Positions 1 through 6,964 of a stretch of DNA of 11,102 nt are shown in pieces. Source of the stretch: Lentisphaeria bacterium (GTDB lineage: Bacteria; Verrucomicrobiota; Lentisphaeria; Oligosphaerales; JAFGRS01); assembly GCA_016935045.1 (NCBI GenBank), contig JAFGRS010000866.1:1-11102 (forward strand). Direction: 5' to 3'. Under the pieces are notes generated by a model, which saw only the letters and a list, made by a program, of their open reading frames with translations, was not told the origin of the DNA and made no database searches. A program made the translations under genes and the position numbers. Position 1 is the first letter of the stretch, and every line of letters starts with the position of its first letter.

Positions 1-4
1 CATT

Positions 5-18
5 CCGGCTGAAGCCGG
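5..18. repeat. Short intergenic palindrome (REP-like hairpin)
   Basis: CCGGC at 5-9 pairs with GCCGG at 14-18 around a TGAA loop, and T10-A13 could close the loop further. It lies in non-coding DNA upstream of the aldo/keto reductase. GC-rich hairpins of this shape in spacers are typical of dispersed palindromic repeats, but only one copy is visible, so repeat status is an inference. It could also be the terminator of a gene to the left of the window, although no T-run follows. Confidence 0.4.
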
Positions 19-108
19 TACTACAAACCTCGCCGTCCGTGCGTGCGGCCGGCAGGAGGCGGTGGGCAGGTGGGGGCCCCATGCCGGGGCCGCCCCCGGG
101 AGCAACGC

Positions 109-996
109 ATGAAGACGTGGAGCAAGCGTCGTCTGGGTCGGACGGACATGATGGTCTCGGCACTGAGTCTGGGGTGTGCCAGTTTCGGCGGCTCCCAGCA
201 CACCGACCGTGACGCTGTCGAGACGGTGCGTACGGCCATCGAGCTGGGGATCAACTTCCTCGACACGTCCCCCCTCTACGGACAGAGCGAGCGCCGGGTC
301 GGCCTGGCCCTCGAAGGGGGCTGGCGGGAACGCGTCTACCTGGAGACCAAGGTCGGCACCCACCCCAGCCGCCGCGGGGACTACTCCGCCGCCGCCACCC
401 GCTGGAGCGTCGAGAACAGCCTGCGGCTGCTGCAGACCGAGTACCTCGACGCGGTGCTGATCCACGACCCCGGAGACATCGAGGTGCCCCTGCAACCCGG
501 CCATGCCCTCGATGCGCTGCTCGAGCTGAAACAGCGGGGCGTCATCGGACACATCGGCCTGGGGGTCCGCCAGCATGCGTTCCACCGCCGCGCCATCGAG
601 ACCGGCCACTGCGAAATCGTACTCACGTACCTCGACTACACCCTCCTGGATCAGTCCGTGGCCGGCACCACCGTACCCCTGGCGCTGCGGCAGGACGTGG
701 GGATCATCCTCGGCAGCGTACTGGCCATGAAACGGCTCTCCGGGCAGGAACCGGTGGACAGTCCCCGGGCCCATGCCATGTGGGCCTGGTGCCGTGAACG
801 CGGCTTCTCCGTGCGCGACCTGGCCCTCCAATTCTGCCTCCAAGCCCCCTTCCCCTGCACGGTCATGCCCGGCCCCGGCGACCGGCCCCACCTGGTCGAG
901 ATCTGGGAGTCGGCCCAGCGCGACATCCCGGCGGACCTGTGGGACGACTTCCGGGCCGAGTTTGGCGTCGGCGTCGGCCTGCGCCCGGCGGCCTGA
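109..996 (+). CDS. Aldo/keto reductase, sugar dehydrogenase-like
   Basis: This is a 295-residue NAD(P)-dependent oxidoreductase of the aldo/keto reductase superfamily, a soluble (beta/alpha)8 barrel. The opening LGRTDMMVSALSLGCASFGG is the standard first strand and loop. The catalytic tetrad is visible as D52 and Y57 (FLDTSPLYG), K81 (ETKVG) and H119 (LIHD). MPGPGDRPHLVE near 253-264 matches the family's C-terminal cofactor-phosphate segment. The FLDTSPLYGQSE form and the short C-terminus resemble the D-threo-aldose / L-fucose / L-galactose dehydrogenase branch, so oxidation of an aldose to a lactone is a reasonable guess; the substrate cannot be read. The ATG at 109 is chosen because GGGAG (98-102) sits 6 nt upstream and homology begins just after it; a reading frame open to 43 adds only a GC-rich, non-homologous stretch. 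The gene converges on the minus-strand carbohydrate module. No clear promoter was seen in the 108 bp before it. Confidence 0.93.
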   Translation: MKTWSKRRLGRTDMMVSALSLGCASFGGSQHTDRDAVETVRTAIELGINFLDTSPLYGQSERRVGLALEGGWRERVYLETKVGTHPSRRGDYSAAATRWSVENSLRLLQTEYLDAVLIHDPGDIEVPLQPGHALDALLELKQRGVIGHIGLGVRQHAFHRRAIETGHCEIVLTYLDYTLLDQSVAGTTVPLALRQDVGIILGSVLAMKRLSGQEPVDSPRAHAMWAWCRERGFSVRDLALQFCLQAPFPCTVMPGPGDRPHLVEIWESAQRDIPADLWDDFRAEFGVGVGLRPAA

Positions 997-1004
997 GGGG
1001 GAGC

Positions 1005-1062
1005 GGGCCGGGAGCACGAGTGCCTTGCCAGAACCGGCCCCCCGCGGGAGACGCGCCCGCGG
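1005..1062. terminator. Inverted repeats between convergent genes (possible terminator)
   Basis: The 188-bp gap between the two convergent stop codons holds nested inverted repeats: GGGCCGG (1005-1011) with CCGGCCC (1034-1040), GCAC/GTGC (1014-1023), and CCGCGGG (1042-1048) with CCCGCGG (1056-1062). The location suits a bidirectional terminator. No T-run follows any stem on either strand, so a canonical intrinsic terminator is not demonstrated, and GC-rich DNA forms such stems by chance. The rest of the gap (1063-1184) shows nothing clear. Confidence 0.3.
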
Positions 1063-1184
1063 CGTGGCGCACTCCCGCTCGTGGAGACCGCCCCAGGGCG
1101 GGACCGCGAATCCGGGACACGGGGGACCGGCCGAAGGCGGGACAAGCGGCCGTCCTCCAGACGAGGCAGCGCGGGAATGGGCGT

Positions 1185-2957
1185 CTACGCGTGGCGTGCC
1201 GGGGAGTCTGGGACCGTCAGGCGCAGGAAGCTGTTCACGGCGGGGATCTCCGTCCTCCGTGCCGAGAGGGTTGCACCGTCGTCGGTCCAGACGGTGAGGG
1301 GTGAGGGCCCGTCGGCGACGCCGGTGATCTCGCAGAGGAGGCCGTCCGGGCCGGCATGGGCAAAGCTGAGCCGGGTGCCGAAGAGCCTGCGGCAGACCAG
1401 GCTGATCTGCTCTCGGGACTCGGGCAGGGGGTCGAGGTCCGCCAGACCTGCCATGATGCCGTCGAAGATGGTCTCCCACTGGGGCAAGGCGATGGCGTGG
1501 ATGCGCTGTTCGTGGGTCATGATGACCCCAAACGCGAGGCTGTCGAGACCGACGCGGACGTTGGCCACCCCTCGGCGGATGGCGTCCCCCATGCGTACCT
1601 CCGCCGCTTCTCCCAGGAAGGGCGTATGCCCGGAGAGCACGTCGCTGGTCATGTGGGTCCTGCCCAGGTGCGAAGCACTGAACCCAACGGAAAGGAAGGC
1701 GGGGTGCTGGGGCAGGCGGTCGATGACGAGACCGTAGCGGCCGTTGACCGCCCGCAGGCCGTAGGGGCGCGGCCGCCACACGGGCTGGCTGCCATAGAGC
1801 TGGCCGGCGACGCTGTTGTTGCAGGGCAGGTCCCAACCGCGTTCGAGGAAGAGGGGGAGCGAACTCAGCCCGATCTCTCCGAAGTGGGCATTCAGCACGC
1901 GGCTGTGCCGGATTCCGGCCCGGGCAAAGGCCGCATCCACGCGGGCGAAGTTGGCGCGCACGGTGGCGTCGTCCAGATCGCGACCGCTGGCGTGGTCCAC
2001 CCCCAGTCCCTCGAAGCGGACATGGGTACCGCCGCGGGAAAGGTCGGGCTTGTCGGCCAGGGGCTGGAAGGGCTGCCACTTCGGGCTGGCCTTGTAGAGA
2101 TCGTCCCGGAAGGCGTGCATGGAGAAGTCGGCGCCGCCCTGGCGGTGGAGCCGTGCCGCCGCGTCCCAGTCGGTGGGCCCCAACTCGTCCAGGAAGAGCC
2201 CCAGGTTGGGGCGGACACCATGGCGGTTCATGCAGCGCACGTACCGGAAGGAGGAGTAGGTGCCGTTGCAGTCATCCATGCGGGCCGAGACATAGGGAGG
2301 GATGCAGCGCATGGGAAAGGGCTTGACCGCTACCCAGGCCAGGCCGCGCCAGAACAGACCGTCCAGGCCCCTGGTGTGACCCAGTACCATGTCATCGTAC
2401 AGCGTATTGCCGACCGCGAAGAACAGGCAGCGTCCCTTGCCACGCTGCAGAATCACGAGCGCGGGCACGCCGTTCCCGGCCCGGGCCGGCACGGTGGCGC
2501 CGTCGGGGTCGAAGCAGACGGCCGTAGTCTCGCCGGGAAGGGTCACGGTTTCGCCGGGGGCATGCCCCGCCGTGACCGGGTGGCGGTGTTCCGGGAAGCC
2601 GATGTCGCGGAGCGTGCAGCTACCGGAGGCGGCGGGGGCGAGTTCCCGTATGCCATCGGGCCAGTTGCCGGTGTCGCGGTCGAAGCTCAGCAGCCCGGCC
2701 CCGGCGCGCACCGCCTCGCCGATCCAGGCGGCCTGTTCCGGGCGCAGCCCCGCCCCGGCGCCGTCGTGGGCCAGCAGGAAGGCGGCACGGTCGCTGACGT
2801 GCGGACGGGCAATGCTCCAGTAGTCCCCCGAGTCCAGGACCTCCCAGGCCACCCCGAAGTGGTCCAGCGCCGCGCAGACCGTCAGATCCGCTCCCCGGCG
2901 TTCGGCCACCCTCCGGCTGTCCAGGATCACCAGCACACTGCGATTGCCCGTAGCCAT
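1185..2957 (-). CDS. GATase-like plus NodB-like deacetylase-fold protein
   Basis: This is a 590-residue protein of unassigned function. Residues about 5-215 open with a beta strand (RSVLVILDS) and read like the class I glutamine-amidotransferase-like fold seen in ThuA-like and beta-galactosidase-trimerisation domains: alternating strands, AWIGEAVRAGAGLLSFD, and VILQRGKGRCLFFAVGNTLYDD. No Cys-His-Glu triad is evident, so this part is probably non-catalytic. Residues about 221-490 resemble a NodB/polysaccharide-deacetylase barrel: SARMDDCNG carries a DD pair (228-229) where the family binds metal, with candidate histidines at H281 (SMHAF), H358 (NAHFGEIG) and H482 (MTHE). A canonical HxxxH motif is absent, so activity is uncertain. 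Residues about 515-590 look like a small beta-sandwich. No signal peptide is seen, so it is probably cytoplasmic. The ATG at 2957 follows GAGAGG/GGGAG; the longer open frame runs into the upstream gene. It is last in the module, 26 bp after the mannosidase. Carbohydrate processing is inferred from fold and neighbours. Confidence 0.85.
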   Translation of the reverse strand: MATGNRSVLVILDSRRVAERRGADLTVCAALDHFGVAWEVLDSGDYWSIARPHVSDRAAFLLAHDGAGAGLRPEQAAWIGEAVRAGAGLLSFDRDTGNWPDGIRELAPAASGSCTLRDIGFPEHRHPVTAGHAPGETVTLPGETTAVCFDPDGATVPARAGNGVPALVILQRGKGRCLFFAVGNTLYDDMVLGHTRGLDGLFWRGLAWVAVKPFPMRCIPPYVSARMDDCNGTYSSFRYVRCMNRHGVRPNLGLFLDELGPTDWDAAARLHRQGGADFSMHAFRDDLYKASPKWQPFQPLADKPDLSRGGTHVRFEGLGVDHASGRDLDDATVRANFARVDAAFARAGIRHSRVLNAHFGEIGLSSLPLFLERGWDLPCNNSVAGQLYGSQPVWRPRPYGLRAVNGRYGLVIDRLPQHPAFLSVGFSASHLGRTHMTSDVLSGHTPFLGEAAEVRMGDAIRRGVANVRVGLDSLAFGVIMTHEQRIHAIALPQWETIFDGIMAGLADLDPLPESREQISLVCRRLFGTRLSFAHAGPDGLLCEITGVADGPSPLTVWTDDGATLSARRTEIPAVNSFLRLTVPDSPARHA

Positions 2958-2983
2958 GTCGCCTCTCTCCCACCCAGGCCGTT

Positions 2984-5488
2984 TCAGAGCTCCTGCGCAC
3001 TGACGCGGACGGCCCGCCAGACGCCGCCTTCCTGGACCAGGCGCCAGGTGGCGATGGCCCGTGCCGGGACGGGGCCCAGGCGCAGCACCTGCCCGAGCCA
3101 GGTCAGGGTTGCGGTCGCGGTCCGTCCCGCGGTCTCCTGCAGCCGCAGGACCCATCCCCGGCCGTCCTCGGCGGGTTTGAGGGCCAGGAGCTGCAGGGAT
3201 TCGGGGCGGACGCCGCCGAGGGAGCCCGTGCGCGGCAGGTTTCCGGGGGAGGGGGCGACGCAGGCGGTGACGGGCGGGAGTTCGAGTTCCCGGGCGAGTC
3301 GGGGCAGTTCGCGGCCGGCTTCGCGGCCGGCGGCGAGGAGGAAGCGGAAGGTCAGTTCGCCGGTATCCACGACGGGGCGCCAAGGATCGCCTTCGGGCGG
3401 GGTGCGCACGTCGTTGGCGTAGCGGCTGGCCCGGGCCATGCTCGCCCGCAGCACGCCATCCTTGAGGTCAAAGCCGTAGAGCGCGTTGCTGGCGAATCCG
3501 AAGAGCCCTCTCGGCGTGCGCAGGCGCACCCAGCGTCCGCCGGGGACTTCCCCCGCCGGGCCGCGGCGCACGACGCCTCCGGGCACCTCGAACTCCGCCT
3601 CGGTACCCCCCGCCGGCAGGCACAGTTTCAGGCGCGCCGAACGCTCGTCCAGGAACAGTCTCGCCGTCGCCTCGACGACGGCCCGGGAGTGCAGCAGCGC
3701 GAAGCGCAGGTCCAGCCGCGAATGGCCGCCCACGAAGCGCACGGCCAGGAGGGCCCGTTCCGGTCCCGGTTCGAGGACGTCCACCCGGTCGATCGTCCAC
3801 CGCTGTCGGACGCTGGAAAGGTCGAGGGATTCCGGCTCCTCGCCCATGCCGCCCCAGGACCCCCACGGGTCCTCGACGGTGACCACGCCCAGTCCCTCGG
3901 CCCGCAGGATCGGTTTGCCGTTGCGTTGGATGTGGACGCCGGTTTCCCCGGCGCGCGCTTCGAGTGTCAGGACGCCGTTGCCGATGCGGCCCGCACCGGG
4001 CGAGACGGCGGCGGTTGGGGAGTCCGCACGGCTGGGAGTCCGGGTCCCTTCCTCCCAGGCCATTTCCATCACGGTCCAGCCCAGGGGCGGCAGCGTTGCC
4101 GGGACGATCACCCTTTTGCGCCAGGGGAGTTGCGGCATGGAACTGTGCTCGGTCTCGACCACCTGGTGCGGCAGCAGGGCCCCATCCGGACCCCGTACGG
4201 CCAGGGGCAACGCCGCGGAGCGACCGCGGTAGGCCCAGATGGGACGGTAGTCCAGAGACGCCTCGAGTTCGACGGGGCCGCGGTAGGTCCAGGGGTGCGG
4301 GTTCCAGACGAGTTGCACGGCCGACCCGGGCATGTCCCCGGCCGGCTCCCGGGAGCGGGTGGTGTCGACGGCCCGGGCGAGCCGGTTGAGGGCCCGGTTT
4401 TCCGCCGCGAGGGCCAGGTGTCGGGCCAGCCCGAGCCAGGCCAGCTGCTCCTCGACGGCGCTCTCGATGGAGCTGCCGGGGAGGATATCGTGGAAGGAGT
4501 TGATCAGGACGGCGTCCCAGGCGGGCCCCAGTTCGGAGGGGGGGGTTGCCAGGGCGGCGGCGAGGGCGCTGTCGGTCGCCTCGGCCCGGGTCAGCAGGGC
4601 CTCGGTGGCGCGGAACGCCGTCTTGAGCTTCGCCACCGAGACATAGCAGCCGCGCAGGCAGAAGTTGAGTTCGCCGCGGTGAACCGGGAGGAAGCCCTCG
4701 TCCCCTTTGCTCTCCAGCTCCCGGCGCAGGGCCGCGAAGAACGGGTGCAGGCCAGAGTGGACCACGGCAATCTCGGGGTGGGCGTCAGCCCAGGCCGCAA
4801 TGTCCCGCAGGGTCCGCCGCGTGGGCCCGCCGCCGTGGTCTCCCAAGCCGTAGAAGACCCCCACGTGATGCAGGCCCGAGGTCTCGGCCATGGCCAGCAC
4901 TCCGTCCAGGCGCCGGGGCATCTCCTCGCGTTCGCAGCCGTACCAGCCCGGGCACGGCCGGTAGGCCAGGATGCGGTTGCCGGCGCCGCCCTCCCACCAG
5001 AACGCGGGGCGGGCCAGCGCCACCTGGGCGCCGGAGGGCCGGGTGAAGGCGAAGCCGCGCATCCCGGCCTCGGCCAGGATGTCCGGCAGCCCGGCGCTGT
5101 GTCCGAAGGAATCCGCGGCCCAGGCGATCTCGGCCGCGCGGCCGAAGCGCGAGCGGAAGTAGGCCTGGGAACGGGCGAAATGGCGGCAGAGGGTCTCGGT
5201 TCCGGTGAGGTTGGTGTCGGGCTGGATGTGGGTGCCGCCGGCCACGTCCCAGCGTCCGTCGGCCACGCGGCGCCGGATGCGGGCAAAGGTCTGGGGGTCG
5301 TGTTCTTCGATGTGGCGGTAGAGGAGTGCCTCGCCGCGGACGAAGGTCAGCTCGGGGAATTCGTCCATGAGGTCGAGGATGGCCCGGGAGGTGATGATGG
5401 CCTCGTTGAGCCCCTCGCGCCAGTTCCACAGCCAGACGGGGTCGAGGTGGGCATTGCCGATGAGGTGGAAGGTGAAGCGGGGCGCCAT
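2984..5488 (-). CDS. Alpha-mannosidase-like glycoside hydrolase, family GH38
   Basis: This 834-residue retaining glycosidase carries the GH38 signatures. NAHLDPVW at 12-19 supplies metal ligands H14 and D16. AADSFGHS (124-131) contains the expected nucleophile and metal ligand D126. FYGLGDHGGGPTR (212-224), HRGELNF (270-276) and NSFHDILPGSS (330-340, H333) are further family blocks. The order is an N-terminal 7-stranded catalytic barrel (about 1-270), a helical three-helix-bundle region (about 275-370) and C-terminal beta-sandwich domains (about 385-834). GH38 enzymes bind Zn and release alpha-mannose from glycans or mannosyl-glycerate-type compounds; the actual substrate is unknown. There is no signal peptide, suggesting action on imported oligosaccharides. 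The start is firm: a perfect AAGGAGGT lies at 5497-5504, 8 nt before the ATG. Length agrees with bacterial GH38 proteins. It sits between the UroD-family gene (42 bp upstream) and the NodB-like gene (26 bp downstream), probably in one transcript. Confidence 0.95.
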   Translation of the reverse strand: MAPRFTFHLIGNAHLDPVWLWNWREGLNEAIITSRAILDLMDEFPELTFVRGEALLYRHIEEHDPQTFARIRRRVADGRWDVAGGTHIQPDTNLTGTETLCRHFARSQAYFRSRFGRAAEIAWAADSFGHSAGLPDILAEAGMRGFAFTRPSGAQVALARPAFWWEGGAGNRILAYRPCPGWYGCEREEMPRRLDGVLAMAETSGLHHVGVFYGLGDHGGGPTRRTLRDIAAWADAHPEIAVVHSGLHPFFAALRRELESKGDEGFLPVHRGELNFCLRGCYVSVAKLKTAFRATEALLTRAEATDSALAAALATPPSELGPAWDAVLINSFHDILPGSSIESAVEEQLAWLGLARHLALAAENRALNRLARAVDTTRSREPAGDMPGSAVQLVWNPHPWTYRGPVELEASLDYRPIWAYRGRSAALPLAVRGPDGALLPHQVVETEHSSMPQLPWRKRVIVPATLPPLGWTVMEMAWEEGTRTPSRADSPTAAVSPGAGRIGNGVLTLEARAGETGVHIQRNGKPILRAEGLGVVTVEDPWGSWGGMGEEPESLDLSSVRQRWTIDRVDVLEPGPERALLAVRFVGGHSRLDLRFALLHSRAVVEATARLFLDERSARLKLCLPAGGTEAEFEVPGGVVRRGPAGEVPGGRWVRLRTPRGLFGFASNALYGFDLKDGVLRASMARASRYANDVRTPPEGDPWRPVVDTGELTFRFLLAAGREAGRELPRLARELELPPVTACVAPSPGNLPRTGSLGGVRPESLQLLALKPAEDGRGWVLRLQETAGRTATATLTWLGQVLRLGPVPARAIATWRLVQEGGVWRAVRVSAQEL

Positions 5489-5530
5489 GAACGGGGACCT
5501 CCTTGTCTGGGGCCGGCCGGCGGCCCGGCA

Positions 5531-6601
5531 TCAGTCGTAGGAACCGAGTTCCTTGGCGACGCGTACGATGCGGCGGTAGTTCTCGAGGCTGACGCTGTCG
5601 GGGATGGAATGGTCCTCCTGGAAGATGTAGCCGCCGCCGGCCTTGAGCACCGGCAACAGACGCCGGATCTCCGCCTCGATGCGGTCGATGTCGTCCCACA
5701 GCATGGCATTGAGGCCGCCGTGGAGGACCAGGCGGTCGCCCCAGGTCTGCTTGAGGGCAACGGGGTCCATGCCGGCCTTGACTTCGAGGGGATTGAGGGC
5801 GTCGAGCCCCATGTCCACGAGCTCGGGGACGAAGGCGTTGATGTTGCCGCAGGAGTGCAGGTGCGCCACGATGCCCTTGGCGTGTGCCCAGTCCACGGCT
5901 TGCTGCTGCAGGGGTTTGAGCAGTTCGCGGTACATGGCCGGCGAGAAGAAGGTGCCGTTGCGGTAGCCCATGTCGTCGCACCAGCCGATGCCGTCGAAGG
6001 TGTACCCCTCGTCCCAGATCATCTGCAGCAGGCGCAGGCTGCATTCGAGTTCGGTGGCGAAGATGTCCCGCACCAGCTCCGGCTCCTCGGCCATCCAGGT
6101 CAGGAAGGTCTCGGTGCCCACGACGCGCGCGTGGGTGACGTCGAAGCCGAACCAGAGGCCGCCCTGGATCCACCATCCCTTGTCGCGCCAGGTCCGGTAA
6201 TGGGCTTTGAGATGGTCCCAGTTGACCCGGTCCCGGCCGATGACCATGCGCGCCTTGGCCTGCTCCCAGGTATCCCGGTCCACGATGGTGCGGCCCAGCC
6301 AGTGGGGAGTCGAGCTGGCCCGTTTCCAGTTCATGGCGGTGGTTCCCCAGGCGTCGAAGCGGATGATGTACTCCTCCGTCTCTTCGACCACCCGGGCCGG
6401 GTAGCGCGGGCTGATGTCTCCGCCGACGCCCACCACCCGGTCCAGTCCGAAGTACTCGACGAAATCGGCTCCTTCGGGCATGCCTTCGCGGCGCCAGCGC
6501 GCGAGGGTTGTCCCCCAGGGCCCCCCCAGGATGGGTACGCGGTCCGCGGCCCGGTGGGCATACATGCGCCGGATGCGTTCACGGGTGGTCATTGCGCTCA
6601 T
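5531..6601 (-). CDS. Uroporphyrinogen decarboxylase-family (MtaA/CmuA-like) protein
   Basis: This 356-residue protein has the URO-D fold shared by HemE and by corrinoid-dependent methyltransferases such as MtaA and CmuA. Family blocks include TTRERIRRMYAHRAADRVPI at the N-terminus, GWCDDMGYRNGTFFSPAMYRE (about 206-226), AHLHSCGNI (246-254), LHGGLNAMLW and GGGYIFQEDHSIPDSVSLENY. HSC (H249, C251) resembles the Zn-thiolate HxC motif of the methyltransferases; the third ligand, a Cys in MtaA-type proteins, is not evident, and H331 in EDHSIP could replace it. The HemE-type N-terminal substrate motif is absent and no haem gene is nearby, so haem synthesis is unlikely. Such proteins are often found with sugar-catabolism genes; their reactions are mostly unknown, and no corrinoid protein is encoded here. 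The ATG at 6601 is preferred because GGAG (6611-6614) lies 9 nt upstream; a TTG at 6619 would add six residues. It begins the carbohydrate module. Confidence 0.9.
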   Translation of the reverse strand: MSAMTTRERIRRMYAHRAADRVPILGGPWGTTLARWRREGMPEGADFVEYFGLDRVVGVGGDISPRYPARVVEETEEYIIRFDAWGTTAMNWKRASSTPHWLGRTIVDRDTWEQAKARMVIGRDRVNWDHLKAHYRTWRDKGWWIQGGLWFGFDVTHARVVGTETFLTWMAEEPELVRDIFATELECSLRLLQMIWDEGYTFDGIGWCDDMGYRNGTFFSPAMYRELLKPLQQQAVDWAHAKGIVAHLHSCGNINAFVPELVDMGLDALNPLEVKAGMDPVALKQTWGDRLVLHGGLNAMLWDDIDRIEAEIRRLLPVLKAGGGYIFQEDHSIPDSVSLENYRRIVRVAKELGSYD

Positions 6602-6632
6602 GCGGGATGTCTCCAGCAACGCCCGTACCCAG

Positions 6633-6659
6633 CCGGACCATTCCCGGGCCCCCGTCCGG
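6633..6659. terminator. GC-rich inverted repeat between iron operon and carbohydrate module
   Basis: CCGGAC (6633-6638) can pair with GTCCGG (6654-6659) across a 15-nt, GC-rich loop, inside the 80-bp spacer after the iron operon. It could attenuate or end iron-operon transcription on the minus strand. No U-tract follows, so this is weak. No convincing -10/-35 pair for the downstream carbohydrate module was found in the same spacer. Confidence 0.25.
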
Positions 6660-6681
6660 GGTTGGTGCGGCCGGCGTGGTT

Positions 6682-6921
6682 TCAGCGGCCCGGGGGCGTT
6701 CGGGGGCCGCCGTCGTCCGCCGGCGGGGCGTCCGGGGGCGGGGAGGTACGTTCGTCTCTCCTATCCGTTCCGGCCAGACAGGATCCACTGCGCGGGTCGC
6801 GCCTGGGGCAGAAAGCACAGGCCCCGGTACCCTGGCCGCGCACCATGCGGACGGCACAGCGGACCACGAAGACCAATGCCAGCAACAGGATCAGCCCCGT
6901 ACCGACGTACTGCCAGCTCAT
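6682..6921 (-). CDS. FeoB-associated Cys-rich membrane protein
   Basis: This 79-residue single-pass membrane protein has the layout of the small FeoB-associated Cys-rich family. A hydrophobic helix covers about residues 6-24 (VGTGLILLLALVFVV). It is followed by a positively charged juxtamembrane stretch with R21, R25 and R28, and then Cys residues C35, C38 and C48 in an ACAFC...C arrangement, plus C22 at the membrane edge. Residues 50-79 are rich in Pro, Arg and Asp and are probably disordered; this tail is longer than usual. The positive-inside rule puts the Cys-rich tail in the cytoplasm, where it could hand on or sense Fe2+; that role is inference. AGGAGGTG (6926-6933) lies directly upstream of the ATG and fixes the start. 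It follows the FeoB stop by 43 bp, the usual position for this family, and is the last recognisable iron gene. Confidence 0.85.
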   Translation of the reverse strand: MSWQYVGTGLILLLALVFVVRCAVRMVRGQGTGACAFCPRRDPRSGSCLAGTDRRDERTSPPPDAPPADDGGPRTPPGR

Positions 6922-6964
6922 GCTTCACCTCCTGGCGCGGGGTGCCCCGGCGCGGGAACCGGCA

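Noticed and set aside
2958..3383. N-terminal extension of the NodB-like gene
   Set aside because: The frame is open upstream but runs into the GH38 coding sequence and gives an Arg/Pro-rich stretch; the ATG at 2957 has a good ribosome binding site and begins a sensible beta strand.
1356..3422. A 688-codon open frame on the plus strand
   Set aside because: It is antisense to the NodB-like gene and the end of the GH38 gene, with no recognisable motif and no ribosome binding site seen.
5507..5530. Terminator between the UroD-family and GH38 genes
   Set aside because: GGCC-rich complementarity exists in the 42-bp gap but there is no T-run, and the strong ribosome binding site immediately after it argues for read-through.
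6602..6619. TTG start for the UroD-family gene
   Set aside because: The ATG at 6601 has GGAG at a good distance, whereas for the TTG the same GGAG would lie inside the coding sequence.
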